Below, one piece after another: positions 8,896-17,611 of a stretch of DNA of 64,000 bases (position 1 is its first letter; every line of letters begins with the position of its first letter). A program made the translations under genes and the position numbers. The notes under the pieces were generated by a model. That model was not told the DNA's origin. It made no database searches and saw nothing but the letters and a program-made list of their open reading frames with translations. Origin of the DNA: Rhizobium sp. ICMP 5592 (GTDB taxonomy: Bacteria > Pseudomonadota > Alphaproteobacteria > Rhizobiales > Rhizobiaceae); the NCBI RefSeq assembly GCF_009498525.1, contig NZ_QSNT01000001.1, positions 1,139,083 to 1,203,082 on the forward strand, written 5' to 3'.

Positions 8896-9306
8896 TCATT
8901 GCCTGTCGGCCATATAGTTGCGCCATCCGCCATACTGTGTGATGTCAACCGCATCGGCGATGGCGGCCGCTTCGACTAGAAATCCCTTGGCCGAAACACC
9001 ATCAGATAAGACAATGGTGCCGATGCAGAGCGGTGAAGGGATGGCTGCAACGAATTGACCGAAAGCAGCCGGCGTCAATTGCCAGATCTCGACTTCGATT
9101 TGACCGCCTATCGCTTCTGCGACGCGCATGAGCCCCGGCTTGGGCGGTATCTGCCCCGGCAGGGCATAAAGCCGGTAGCAATCCGATGTTCGTGCTTTCC
9201 GCAGAAGGCGGCCATTAAGGGCAAGTAATTGTGTGTTCAGCGGCATGCCGGAGAGATCGGCACCGACGACCACGATATCGATCAGTCCGGCCTCGTCAAT
9301 TGGCAT
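8896..9306 (-). CDS. Stand-alone allophanate-hydrolase C-terminal-type domain protein
   Basis: A 136-residue protein that resembles only the C-terminal domain of allophanate hydrolase (AtzF/DUR1,2 type), with the segments YRLYALPG, PGLMRVAE, IPSPLCIGTIVL, GFLVEA and the ending DITQYGGWRNY. In full allophanate hydrolases this domain follows a large amidase domain and decarboxylates the N-carboxycarbamate intermediate or releases product. No amidase domain is encoded next to it; the gene has its own start and stop. Neighbours include PxpB/PxpC, whose older family names are allophanate hydrolase subunits 1 and 2, and a DUF1989 protein linked to urea carboxylase. I therefore infer a role with ureido or cyclic amide compounds. 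Confidence is good for the fold, low for the reaction. Confidence 0.75.
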   Translation of the reverse strand: MPIDEAGLIDIVVVGADLSGMPLNTQLLALNGRLLRKARTSDCYRLYALPGQIPPKPGLMRVAEAIGGQIEVEIWQLTPAAFGQFVAAIPSPLCIGTIVLSDGVSAKGFLVEAAAIADAVDITQYGGWRNYMADRQ

Positions 9307-9383
9307 GCCACCAGCATCCTAGATGAATCACAAATCGAATGATTTGGGAATCTCGCCCCGATTCTGAAAAGCTATGAACCGCT

Positions 9384-10142
9384 CTAATGCCCCTTGATCA
9401 TTCCTCCGTCGACGCGAACCTGCGACCCGGTAATATAACTCGCCTGTTCGCTGGCCAGGAAAACGGCAACGGCGGCGAATTCTTCCGGTCTCCCGTAGCG
9501 ACCTGCGGGAATCCCCTCCCGTGATGCTTCCCGGACAGCGTCGAGAGATTTCCCGGTCTTTTCCGCTTGCAGATGGTCAAGTTCGCGCACCCGATCGGTA
9601 TCGATGCGTCCCGGCAAGATCATGTTGACGGTAATGCCGTGACCTGCAACTTCGGCGGCAAGCGTCTTCGACCAGCCGACGACAGCGGCCCGGACGCTGT
9701 TCGATAGAGCGAGGTTCGCAATGGGCTGCTGCACACCCGATGAACCGATCGTGATGATCCGGCCCCATTTGCGGGCGATCATTCCGTCCAGGACTGCGTC
9801 GGTGATTTCAAAGATCGAAGCAGCCATGGCATCGAAGGCGGAAAGCCAGCTTTGCCGTGACTGGTTGATAGCAGGGCCTGCCTTCGGTCCCCCGGAGTTG
9901 TTGATGAGGATATCGACGCCGCCTTGCAGGCGTAGTTGCTCCTTGAGCACCGCGACGGAGGTGGGATCGGCCAGATCGACTGCTATGCGGGTGATGAAGG
10001 GAGAAATTTCACCGCTTTGCGTCGTGCGGGCTGCTGCGAGCACATGAACGCCCTCTGCTGCCAGTCCATACGCAATCGCCGCGCCAAGACCGCGGCTTGC
10101 CCCCAGGACCAAGGCTTTCTTGCCTGAAATCTGCAGGTCCAT
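9384..10142 (-). CDS. SDR-family protein with altered catalytic site
   Basis: A 252-residue short-chain dehydrogenase/reductase fold. The cofactor motif GASRGLG (14-20) and NNSGG (81-85) are kept, and Ser134/135 fall at the catalytic serine. The YxxxK signature is missing: the aligned segment is LSNSVRAAVVGWSK, so Tyr becomes Ser147 and Lys becomes Arg151. I recall an SDR subgroup with this LSNxxR pattern, but its chemistry is not known to me. The C-terminal VRVDGGMIKG ending is typical of the family. Its start shares one base with the stop of the DapA-like gene, so the two are translated together. Confidence 0.85.
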   Translation of the reverse strand: MDLQISGKKALVLGASRGLGAAIAYGLAAEGVHVLAAARTTQSGEISPFITRIAVDLADPTSVAVLKEQLRLQGGVDILINNSGGPKAGPAINQSRQSWLSAFDAMAASIFEITDAVLDGMIARKWGRIITIGSSGVQQPIANLALSNSVRAAVVGWSKTLAAEVAGHGITVNMILPGRIDTDRVRELDHLQAEKTGKSLDAVREASREGIPAGRYGRPEEFAAVAVFLASEQASYITGSQVRVDGGMIKGH

Positions 10143-11068
10143 CAGTTCAGCTCCTCAAGCTTGCGCTGCTGACGGGCGATGAGACGTTCCACTTCCTGGA
10201 CGGATGCGGCGTTCAATGCGGCGGCCGGCCGGCGCTGGGCAGCAGTGGCGATAGCGCCACGTTTGGCGAGCACATATTTGCGGACGGCGAGCCCCAGGCC
10301 CGGCTGCTGTTCGTAGCGCATCAGCGACAGATAGGCATCGAACAGGTCCTGCGCCGTTTCAAACTTTCCTTCCGCACTGAGACGGCAAACATCGACCATC
10401 ATTTCGGGATAGCCAAAGCCGGTCATCGCACCGTCGGCGCCGCGGCGCAGTTCTTCCGTCAGGAACATGCCGCCATTGCCGCACAGAATGGAGACGCGAC
10501 GGCATCCCTTCGCTTCGTCATCGCGCAGCGCCGTGATCTTCTGCAGACCGGGCCAGTCTTCGTGTTTCAGCATGACGATGCTCGGATGTGCCTCAAAAAT
10601 CGTCCTGAGCGTTCCGGGAGCAATTTGCACACCCGTCGAAAGCGGGAAATCCTGCAGCACCATGGGTACCTCGGTGCCAATGGTGTCGACTACGTTTCGA
10701 TAATAGGCCACGATCTGATCGTCGGTCTTGAGTGATGACGGTGGTGCAACCATCACGCCGGCAGCGCCCATGTCCATGGCCGCTTTGGTCAATTCGCCGA
10801 TGGCGACAAGGCCGGGCGCGGAAACGCCGACGACGACGGGCTTGCCATCCGAGCGGCGGAGCGTCCGGCGGGTGATATCGATCGCCTCATTCTGCGTCAG
10901 CTTCGGGGCTTCGCCCATCATGCCGAGAATCGTCAGGCCATCGGCACCCTTGTCATAATAGAAGTCGATCATGCGATCGATGCTGGCGTGATCGATCGCG
11001 CCGTTCTCCTCGAAGGGTGTGACGGCGATGACGAAAACGCCTTTGGTGTCGGAAGTGATTAGCGGCAT
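10142..11068 (-). CDS. DapA/NanA-family lyase (dihydrodipicolinate synthase-like)
   Basis: A 308-residue TIM-barrel class I aldolase/lyase. The Schiff-base lysine is Lys168 in VMLKHEDWPGL. Two residues that define true DapA are replaced: the GTTGE loop reads GMMGEA (about 50-55), and the YNxP motif reads QDFP (139-142), so Thr44 and Tyr133 equivalents are missing. A role in lysine synthesis is therefore unlikely; a catabolic keto-acid aldolase or hydratase is more fitting. ATG 11068 is preferred because it has a GGAGCAGGAG purine run just before it and because the longer frame adds an unlike segment. It is coupled to the SDR gene downstream. Confidence 0.88.
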   Translation of the reverse strand: MPLITSDTKGVFVIAVTPFEENGAIDHASIDRMIDFYYDKGADGLTILGMMGEAPKLTQNEAIDITRRTLRRSDGKPVVVGVSAPGLVAIGELTKAAMDMGAAGVMVAPPSSLKTDDQIVAYYRNVVDTIGTEVPMVLQDFPLSTGVQIAPGTLRTIFEAHPSIVMLKHEDWPGLQKITALRDDEAKGCRRVSILCGNGGMFLTEELRRGADGAMTGFGYPEMMVDVCRLSAEGKFETAQDLFDAYLSLMRYEQQPGLGLAVRKYVLAKRGAIATAAQRRPAAALNAASVQEVERLIARQQRKLEELN

Positions 11069-11427
11069 CTCCTGCTCCAATTCTGATGGAATACGTGAAT
11101 GAGAGAGCTTGGTCAGTGACGGTGCGTGCCAGCGAGCGACAGCGGACCGATCTCGTCTCGGACATGCTGAAACCGCAGACCAGCACATAGGCATGAAAGG
11201 TCTGTTCAGCTTCGAAGGTCCAATCGCTGCCGGGAGCGGCGTCCAGCGGCGCGCCGTCATTCGGCTGTGTCAAACGGCAGTCGCAAGCGGGATTCGACAT
11301 AAAGCGTGCGCAATCGCTTCGAAATCGGACCCAGGTACGCCCGCGCCCATCATTTTCCGTCGATGCGAACCACCGACAACACAAAGCTCGTGGCGGAGAT
11401 GATGAACGCCTCGACGGCGGCTAGCCC
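11069..11427. other. Gap between the pxpA and dapA-like genes
   Basis: About 360 bp lie between two genes of the same strand. Open frames exist on both strands but none looks like a known protein. An ATG overlapping the pxpA stop opens a short Arg-rich frame that is probably chance. The stretch may hold a promoter for the dapA-SDR-ferredoxin run or the debris of a lost gene. No match to the 13-bp operator was found here. Confidence 0.4.
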
Positions 11428-12204
11428 TCATGGGTTGTGCTGGCGGGCAAAGGGAGCAAAGTCTACCCCTTCCGCGGCGAGCGCGTTGCGCAGCGACTGT
11501 GCCATTGCCACAGCGCCAGGCGTATCGCCGTGGACGCAGATGCTGGCTACCTCGACCGGCAGCTTGCGGCCACCGGTGGTCGGGATTTCTCCATCACGAA
11601 CCATGGACAAAACCTGGTCCAGGCTCTGTTGCAGATCATGAATGACCGCACCTTCTTGCTGCCGGGATGTCAGCATGCCGTTGTCGTCATAGGTCCGGTC
11701 GGCATAGACTTCGCACGCGATTTGAAGGCCGGCCCTTTCGGCAGCCTTCATGGTCTGCGAATAGGGAAGGGTGAGGAAGACGAGAGAGGGATCGACAGCC
11801 TTGATCGCGCGAACGCAGACGTCCGCGAGGACGGGATCCTCGGCCGCCATGTTGCCGAGCGAGCCGTGGGTTTTCATGTGGCTGATCGGCCAGCCGAGTG
11901 CGCTTGCCATGCCCTGGATCGCCGCGATCTGGTAGATCAGCTGCGCCTCGATATCCTCGGGACGTTCGCCGGAGATGCGGCGTCGGCCGAAGCCGTAGAG
12001 ATCCATGAAGGAGGGATGTGCGCCAATTGCAACGCCCGAAGCCTTGGCGGCGAGGATCGTGTCGCGCATGACCATCGGATCGCCGGCATGGAAGCCGCAG
12101 GCAATATTGGCGGTCGTGATCAGTCCGAGCATGGCCTTGTCGTCGCCGATCGTATAAGCGCCGAAGCCTTCTCCCATGTCACAGTTCAAATCAATCGTTG
12201 CCAT
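11428..12204 (-). CDS. pxpA: 5-oxoprolinase subunit PxpA (LamB/YcsF family)
   Basis: A 258-residue LamB/YcsF protein. It begins IDLNCDMGEGFGAYTIGDD, followed by ANIACGFHAGDP, GAHPSFMD and KTHGSLGN, and ends with the ICVHGDTPGAV segment, all hallmark stretches. In E. coli and B. subtilis PxpA with PxpB and PxpC opens 5-oxoproline to glutamate using ATP. Start ATG 12204 has AGGGAGC at good spacing. Here the gene is divergent from pxpB and pxpC, not in one operon with them, with a 219-bp shared control region holding an operator-like site. The substrate may be 5-oxoproline or another lactam. Confidence 0.92.
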   Translation of the reverse strand: MATIDLNCDMGEGFGAYTIGDDKAMLGLITTANIACGFHAGDPMVMRDTILAAKASGVAIGAHPSFMDLYGFGRRRISGERPEDIEAQLIYQIAAIQGMASALGWPISHMKTHGSLGNMAAEDPVLADVCVRAIKAVDPSLVFLTLPYSQTMKAAERAGLQIACEVYADRTYDDNGMLTSRQQEGAVIHDLQQSLDQVLSMVRDGEIPTTGGRKLPVEVASICVHGDTPGAVAMAQSLRNALAAEGVDFAPFARQHNP

Positions 12205-12315
12205 TCGGTTTGCTCCCTGTCGACGATTCCGGCCTGATACGGCAGCATAATTCTCTACCGTTCTGTTGCATTGCACGAACTTTGTTCATATCATCCGATC
12301 GTAGTTGACATACAG

Positions 12316-12328
12316 TTGGTATACTGAA
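12316..12328 (+). promoter_or_regulatory. Operator-like site 1, pxpA/pxpB divergent region
   Basis: TTGGTATACTGAA, preceded by TTGACA (12305-12310), so the site falls in the spacer of a possible sigma-70-like promoter for pxpB. The same 13-bp pattern occurs at 20228-20240 and, inverted, at 20060-20072. With site 3 the match extends leftward (ATACAG before the core). One of the two local GntR regulators is the natural candidate to bind it. Confidence 0.6.
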
Positions 12329-12423
12329 ATAGCAAGTCAGGTGAATATGGAAACGTACCGGTTTTGACGAGCGGTGCTCCGTTCCCGATTGGCCAGATTG
12401 ACGGAAGGAGGGGTGTCGGCGCA

Positions 12424-13149
12424 ATGGCCGAAATGTTCCCACGCATTCGCGCTTGCGGCGACAGCATGCTGTCGGTCGAACTCGCCGATCATATCGACGA
12501 TGATGTCAACAGGCGCGTCATCGCGCTCTTCGATGAGTTGAACCTCAATCCCATTGCGGGCGTCGAAGAAATGGCCCCGACCTATCGTTCGCTCAGCGTC
12601 ATCTACGATCCCGCGATCATCCGTGGAGGAGCGCTTGCCGATGCGCTGCAGAAGCGACTCCAGGACCTGTCCGTGACAAATACATCCTCGCGCTGCTTCA
12701 GCGTGCCCGTCGTCTACGGTGGCGCTATCGGGATTGACCTCGACGAACTGGCTCGCATGAAGGATATGACGACGGTCGAACTCGTCAATCTGCATGCTAG
12801 TGCCGAGTATCGTGTTTATATGATCGGTTTTGCGCCCGGTTTTGCCTATCTCGGCGGCCTTCCGGATGCGTTGCATACGCCGCGGCTGGCCGCGCCGCGC
12901 CAACGGATCGAGGCGAGTGCAATCGGCATAGGCGGCAAGCAGGCCAGCATCAATTCAGTGCCGGGGCCGAGCGGTTGGCGCTTTATCGGCCGCACGCCGG
13001 TCAGGCTTTTTGATCCTCATCGGACGCCGCCTTTTCTTCTCAAGGCCGGAGATCGTATCCGCTTTCGTCCGATCGGCGAGGCCGAGGCGGCGCGTCTCGA
13101 TACGATTGCCGCGGCGGGCCAGGCCGGTTTGGAGCCCGAAGTACCATGA
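12424..13149 (+). CDS. pxpB: 5-oxoprolinase subunit PxpB (KipI family)
   Basis: A 241-residue KipI/carboxyltransferase-domain-1 protein. The core GFAPGFAYLGGLPDALHTP (with the F-GFAYL-G signature) and PSGWRFIGRTPVRLFDP are diagnostic. In the PxpABC enzyme, PxpB and PxpC form the ATP-using part that phosphorylates the lactam. ATG 12424 is chosen with AGGAGG at 12406-12411 (spacing on the long side); an in-frame TTG lies at 12364 and another ATG at 12433. It overlaps pxpC by four bases. It is not fused to PxpC, and no biotin carboxylase gene is nearby, which favours oxoprolinase over urea amidolyase function. Confidence 0.9.
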   Translation: MAEMFPRIRACGDSMLSVELADHIDDDVNRRVIALFDELNLNPIAGVEEMAPTYRSLSVIYDPAIIRGGALADALQKRLQDLSVTNTSSRCFSVPVVYGGAIGIDLDELARMKDMTTVELVNLHASAEYRVYMIGFAPGFAYLGGLPDALHTPRLAAPRQRIEASAIGIGGKQASINSVPGPSGWRFIGRTPVRLFDPHRTPPFLLKAGDRIRFRPIGEAEAARLDTIAAAGQAGLEPEVP

Positions 13150-14117
13150 TGCATTTGCGGATTCGTCAAGCGGGGCCCATGGTGACGGTTCAGGATCGCG
13201 GCCGCAGGGGATTGTTGCATTCCGGCGTCTCCGGCTCCGGGCCGATGGATGCGCCGTCCTTCCGCATCGCTAACGCACTGGTGGGCAACGCGCAGGATAT
13301 GGCGGCTCTTGAGTTTGCCAGCGCTGGCGGGACGTTCGAGGTCAGCGAGCCGGTTCGTTTTGCCGTCACCGGCGGCGACGTGGACATCCGGATCGACGGC
13401 TCGACTGTGCGCCCATGGGAAAGCCATGATCTCTTTCCCGGGTCTACGCTCGTCGTCGGCGGCCTGCGATCGGCCGTATGGGGATATCTCGCGTTTTCCG
13501 GCGGCATCGACACGCCCTTGATCTTGGGATCTCGCGCAACGCATCTACGGACGGGCCTCGGTGGCCATGAAGGACGTTGTCTACGGACTGGCGATCTCTT
13601 GCCGATCGGTCCCCTCGATCCCATGCCGCATCTTGCGCTCACAAAGCCGTGGCGCCGATCCAATCGCCCCATCAACGTCGTAGCAGGGCCGCAGGACGAT
13701 TATTTCGATGCGTCCGCCTGGCGCATCTTCCTTGGGAGTTCGTTCACCGTATCCACCAGTCGCGATCGCATGGCGCAGATGCTGGATGGGCCAGCGATCT
13801 CCGCCTGCCGAGGCAACGATATCGTCTCGGATGGCACCACGTTCGGATCGATCCAGGTTCCGGGCTCCGGCCGGCCGATCGTCTTGATGGCCGAACGCCA
13901 GACGACCGGCGGCTATCCGAAAATAGCGACTGTGGCCTCCGTCGACGTGCCACGCTTGGCGCAGACGCCGAGCGGTTTGGCAATCCGTTTTCGCTTGATT
14001 TCCCAAGCCACGGCGGAGGCGCTGCTGGTCGCAGAGCGACAAGCCCTGCTGGATGTGATTGCGGGTCTGTCCGAAAAGACAACGCCAATGAGCGTCGCAC
14101 AAGAGGTAGCGCAATGA
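13146..14117 (+). CDS. pxpC: 5-oxoprolinase subunit PxpC (KipA family)
   Basis: A 323-residue KipA/carboxyltransferase-domain-2 protein. Hallmarks are VTVQDRGRRGLLHSGVSGSG near the start, PMDAPSFRIANALVGN, GYLAFSGGID and, near the end, VLMAERQTTGGYPKIATV. It works with PxpB and PxpA to open a cyclic amide with ATP. Start and end overlap neighbours by ATGA-type joints, so it is in one translation unit with pxpB and the GntR gene. Length is normal for the family. Confidence 0.92.
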   Translation: MMHLRIRQAGPMVTVQDRGRRGLLHSGVSGSGPMDAPSFRIANALVGNAQDMAALEFASAGGTFEVSEPVRFAVTGGDVDIRIDGSTVRPWESHDLFPGSTLVVGGLRSAVWGYLAFSGGIDTPLILGSRATHLRTGLGGHEGRCLRTGDLLPIGPLDPMPHLALTKPWRRSNRPINVVAGPQDDYFDASAWRIFLGSSFTVSTSRDRMAQMLDGPAISACRGNDIVSDGTTFGSIQVPGSGRPIVLMAERQTTGGYPKIATVASVDVPRLAQTPSGLAIRFRLISQATAEALLVAERQALLDVIAGLSEKTTPMSVAQEVAQ

Positions 14118-14758
14118 CACAACCACTTGCCAAGCAGGCCTACACCAAGATCATCGAAATGATCCTGTCGGGTGCGCTCATGCCGGGGGATGCCTTGCAG
14201 GAGGCCAAGCTGGGCGAAGCGCTGGACATGTCGCGCACACCCGTTCGCGAAGCGATCAAACGCATCGAAGCCGAGGGGCTGGTGACGCAGGATGGACGCT
14301 TCCTCAAGGTGCGGCAGCTTTCCGGCGAGGAGGTGGAGGAAATCTTCTTCCTGCGCCAGACGCTCGAAGCCCATTCTGCTCGCGCGGCCACGGGGCTTCC
14401 CGCCGGTCAGCTGGATGAGATAGAAGCGCGCGTCCGCCGCCTGCAATTGGAGGGACCGGGGGAAGAGGACGAACAGCGTCGTGTCGACGATGACTTTCAT
14501 CGCATGCTGGCCGCGGCAACGGGCAGCAGCATGATCGTCGCCACCATCGACGATCTCCGCCGCCGCACCTGCATGTTCGACCACACGCAGGTTCCGGATC
14601 GCTTTCTTAAAGGATGCGCCGAACACCTCGAGATTATCGCCGCGCTACGGGCCGGCGACGGCGAAACGGCAGGCCAGCTGATGGCCATGCATGTTGCCAA
14701 TGCGCGCGATGCCATTTTGGCGCGCCTGAAATCGTCTGACGAAGGATCCGATCGATGA
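14114..14758 (+). CDS. GntR-family regulator, FadR-C (FCD) class, first copy
   Basis: A 214-residue regulator with a winged HTH in residues 1-70 (LGEALDMSRTPVREAIKRIE is the recognition part) and an all-helical FCD effector domain after about residue 80, with DDDFHRMLAAATGS and HLEIIAAL segments that often carry metal-binding Asp/His. A longer in-frame frame starts at 13577 but lies inside pxpC; ATG 14114 with the ATGA overlap is natural. It sits inside the catabolic operon and probably controls it, perhaps through the TTGGTRTACYGAA sites. Confidence 0.92.
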   Translation: MTQPLAKQAYTKIIEMILSGALMPGDALQEAKLGEALDMSRTPVREAIKRIEAEGLVTQDGRFLKVRQLSGEEVEEIFFLRQTLEAHSARAATGLPAGQLDEIEARVRRLQLEGPGEEDEQRRVDDDFHRMLAAATGSSMIVATIDDLRRRTCMFDHTQVPDRFLKGCAEHLEIIAALRAGDGETAGQLMAMHVANARDAILARLKSSDEGSDR

Positions 14759-15702
14759 AATGTCTGATTGTCCAACCGGTTCATGTCGACGGCATTTCTT
14801 TGCTTGAGGAGGCGGGCATCGAGCCGGTATTTTGCCCTTCTGCGGATATGGTAACCGTCGCCCGCATGATCTCCGGCTGCGAAGCGGTGATCACCAGGGA
14901 TGCCGGTCTTTCCGCGGTCGCGATCAATGCCGCCGATGCGTTGCGCGTCATCGTCGTGCACGGTGCCGGTCACGATGCGGTCGACAAGGAAGCGGCAAGC
15001 GAACGCGGCGTACTTGTCTGCAATACGCCCGGCGCCAATGCGCGTTCGGTGTCGGAGCTTGCTCTGGGTCTTGCGCTGGCGGTCGCGCGGCGTATCCCGG
15101 CGGCGGACCGTAGCGAACGAGCTGGCCTAAGGGGTTTTCGCGAGATGGAGAGCTTCACGGAATTGTCCGGTAAGACGGCTCTTATCGTCGGCTGGGGTGC
15201 AACTGGCGCGGGGCTTGGCCGCATGCTGAAGGCGGCTTTCGATGCACGTATTCTGGTCTATTCACCTCGCACAGCCGCCGTGGAGGGCTTCGAGCGGGTG
15301 GAAAAACTCGAAGATGGCCTTGCACAGGCGGATCTGGTCTCGCTGCACACACCACTGCGGCCCGAGACGCGCGGGCTGATTGATGCAAGAGCGCTTTCGC
15401 GCGTCAAGCCTGGCGCCATTCTCGTCAATACCGCACGGGCGGGCCTTGTGGATGAAGCCGCCCTTGCCGAGGCCATCGCCTCCGGACGGGTCGCCGGGGC
15501 TGGACTCGATGTCTATTCCCACGAAGCGCCCTCAGGCCCCCTTGGCCAGTCGAACCGGGTGATCTTTACGCCGCATCTCGGTGGTGCAACGCTCGAGGCC
15601 CTGCGTCGCGTGGCCATCGGCTCGGCTCGCAATGTGTTGATCGCGCTTTCCGGTGAACGCCCGGCGACGGCACTCAACGATCCGGCACGGAGTTACGCAT
15701 GA
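14755..15702 (+). CDS. D-isomer-specific 2-hydroxyacid dehydrogenase (SerA-like)
   Basis: A 315-residue NAD-dependent dehydrogenase. The N-terminal part forms the substrate domain and the cofactor domain begins at about residue 140 with LIVGWGATGAGLGRML (GxGxxG-like, the second position is W). The catalytic triad is present: Arg in NTARAGLVDE, Glu in DVYSHEAPSG and His in FTPHLGGAT. No ACT domain follows, so it is shorter than biosynthetic SerA. It overlaps both neighbours by ATGA. It would interconvert a 2-hydroxy acid and a 2-keto acid; which one is unknown. Confidence 0.9.
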   Translation: MKCLIVQPVHVDGISLLEEAGIEPVFCPSADMVTVARMISGCEAVITRDAGLSAVAINAADALRVIVVHGAGHDAVDKEAASERGVLVCNTPGANARSVSELALGLALAVARRIPAADRSERAGLRGFREMESFTELSGKTALIVGWGATGAGLGRMLKAAFDARILVYSPRTAAVEGFERVEKLEDGLAQADLVSLHTPLRPETRGLIDARALSRVKPGAILVNTARAGLVDEAALAEAIASGRVAGAGLDVYSHEAPSGPLGQSNRVIFTPHLGGATLEALRRVAIGSARNVLIALSGERPATALNDPARSYA

Positions 15703-16952
15703 GCTGCATTGTTGAAGATATCATCGATCGGCTGCTTGATCGCATTAACGCCATTTCGGAGCCGGGGCAGGGCTATACGCGCCCATCCTATAGTGCGCTG
15801 GAAACCGCTGCCCATCATGTCATCGCCGAGGAGGCGGAAGCCCTCGGCCTGAAGGTGACGCGGGATGCCGCCGGCAATCTCTTCGCCCGGCTGCCGGGCA
15901 GGGACCGCACGGCCACTCCTCTTTATATAGGCTCGCATCTCGACACCGTGCCGATGGGCGGCGCCTATGACGGGCCGGCCGGCGTTGCTGGCGCCATGGC
16001 CCTTGCCGCCGCCTTCGTCGATAGTGGCGCGCCGCCGCCCGCTGATCTGGTGGTGACCGTGACGCGTGCGGAAGAGAGCGTCTGGTTCCCGGTTTCCTAT
16101 ATCGGCTCGCGCGCGGCACTCGGGCGGCTTTCGGCCGAAGACATGAAGGCGGTTCGGTTCGATACCGGACGGACGTTGGCCGATCACATGCGCGAGGAGG
16201 GTGGCGATCCGGAGGCTGTCATCTCCGGGCCGGGGCTCGCGTCCGCACGCTTTGTGGAACTGCATATCGAGCAGGGCCCCGTTCTCGATGAGGCCGCCGA
16301 GGCCTTCGCCATCGTCGACGGCGTGCGTGGCGGGTTGCGCTATCGCGACGCCCGCATCAATGGTGTCTGGGCTCATTCCGGCGGAGCGCCGCGTGCCGCG
16401 CGTTCCGATACCGTTTTTGCCCTGGCGGATCTGGTGGTCGCGATGGATCGAAGGTGGGGCGCAATCCTGGAGGAAAAGCATGATCTAGCCGTGACGGTTG
16501 GCCGCGTCGATGCGGCCAGTTCCGAACACGCCTTTGCCAAGGTGCCTGGCCGGCTCGATTTCTGCCTTGACCTGCGCAGCGACGATCCAGCCATTCTTGA
16601 GCGGATGGATCAGCTGGTGAAGGCTGAAGTTGCGTTGATCGAGCACGCCCGCGGCGTTTCCTTCCAGCTTGGCGCCCAATCGCGCAGCCAGCCGACACGG
16701 CTCTCAGCGCAACTTGGCGACGAGATCCACGAAGGTGCGCGCCGGCTTGGCTTTTCGCCACGCAGGATGCTGTCCGGCGGCGGCCACGATGCTGCCGCCT
16801 TCGCCCAGGCGGGTTGGGAGTCGGTCATGGTGTTCCTGCGTAACTGGGATGGCAGCCACAATCCCAAGGAAGGCATGGATCCCGCCGACCTTGCCACCGC
16901 AGTTCGGGTACTGCATGCGGCGTGGGCGGAGAACGGCCAGGAGAGCCTATGA
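15699..16952 (+). CDS. M20-family N-carbamoyl-amino-acid/allantoate-type amidohydrolase
   Basis: A 417-residue binuclear-metal hydrolase of the hydantoinase/carbamoylase family. Metal-binding residues can be followed: GSHLDTVP (His), GGAYDGPAGV (Asp), RAEESVWF (Glu), VELHIEQGPVLDE (His) and SGGGHDAAAFA (His). The family removes carbamoyl groups from N-carbamoyl amino acids, ureidoglycine or allantoate. The EEG-RF motif usual in carbamoylases reads EESVWF, so substrate contacts differ somewhat. It is inside the pxpBC operon, and strengthens the idea of a ring-opened ureido or amide intermediate being cleaved here. Confidence 0.9.
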   Translation: MSCIVEDIIDRLLDRINAISEPGQGYTRPSYSALETAAHHVIAEEAEALGLKVTRDAAGNLFARLPGRDRTATPLYIGSHLDTVPMGGAYDGPAGVAGAMALAAAFVDSGAPPPADLVVTVTRAEESVWFPVSYIGSRAALGRLSAEDMKAVRFDTGRTLADHMREEGGDPEAVISGPGLASARFVELHIEQGPVLDEAAEAFAIVDGVRGGLRYRDARINGVWAHSGGAPRAARSDTVFALADLVVAMDRRWGAILEEKHDLAVTVGRVDAASSEHAFAKVPGRLDFCLDLRSDDPAILERMDQLVKAEVALIEHARGVSFQLGAQSRSQPTRLSAQLGDEIHEGARRLGFSPRRMLSGGGHDAAAFAQAGWESVMVFLRNWDGSHNPKEGMDPADLATAVRVLHAAWAENGQESL

Positions 16953-17587
16953 GCGAGAAGGAAACATTAGCCCAGCAGGCCTATCGCGACGTCAAGCAAC
17001 GTATCCTTGCGGGCACCCTCCCTGCGGGCGATGTCTTGACCGAAAGAGCTCTTGCCCAGGAATCTGGCATTTCGCGCACGCCGTTGCGCGCGGCCATCTC
17101 CCGGCTGGAAAAGGAAGGCGTCATTTCGCGGCTCACCAATGGGGCGTTGATGGTGCGGCCGGTCACGGTGGAGCAACTGCTTGAAATCGTCCAGATACGA
17201 CGCCTGCTCGAAGGTGCGGCTGCGGCCAGAGCTGCCGGGCTCCCCATGACGCCGGCACTGGAGCAGTCCCGCGAGACGATGCGCGCCTATGCGCAAGGAG
17301 GCGACGTGGCCTTCGATCAGTTCTGGCTCGATGACGACATCTTTCATCTCGCTGTCGCCGAGGCTGCGGGTCTCAGCCTGCTGCCGGCCATGATCACGGA
17401 AATGCGCGGTATCGCCCGGCGCTGCACCATCACCCGCACCCATGACCGCTTCGACCAGCAGGCCCGTGAGCACCTCGCTGTCATCGACGCGATCGAAGCG
17501 CAGGATGGCGAGCGCGCCTGCGCCGCCATGCAAACCCATTTCGACAGTGTCCGCAGCCGATTTTTGGGCTGGCTCGACCGACGCTAA
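16949..17587 (+). CDS. GntR-family regulator, FadR-C (FCD) class, second copy
   Basis: A 212-residue regulator with winged HTH (LAQESGISRTPLRAAISRLE at about residues 38-57) and FCD domain (DDDIFHLAVAEAAG, then REHLAVIDAIEAQD). ATG 16949 overlaps the amidohydrolase stop by ATGA. It resembles the first GntR in layout but differs clearly in sequence, so it is a second regulator of the same class, not a fresh duplicate. Two FCD regulators in one operon may sense different intermediates. Confidence 0.92.
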   Translation: MSEKETLAQQAYRDVKQRILAGTLPAGDVLTERALAQESGISRTPLRAAISRLEKEGVISRLTNGALMVRPVTVEQLLEIVQIRRLLEGAAAARAAGLPMTPALEQSRETMRAYAQGGDVAFDQFWLDDDIFHLAVAEAAGLSLLPAMITEMRGIARRCTITRTHDRFDQQAREHLAVIDAIEAQDGERACAAMQTHFDSVRSRFLGWLDRR

Positions 17588-17611
17588 TGATGGAAATTGT
17601 GATTGCCCCAG

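Noticed and set aside
13577..14113. N-terminal extension of the first GntR frame
   Set aside because: It lies within pxpC in another frame, and the true GntR start at 14114 has the ATGA overlap and family N-terminus.
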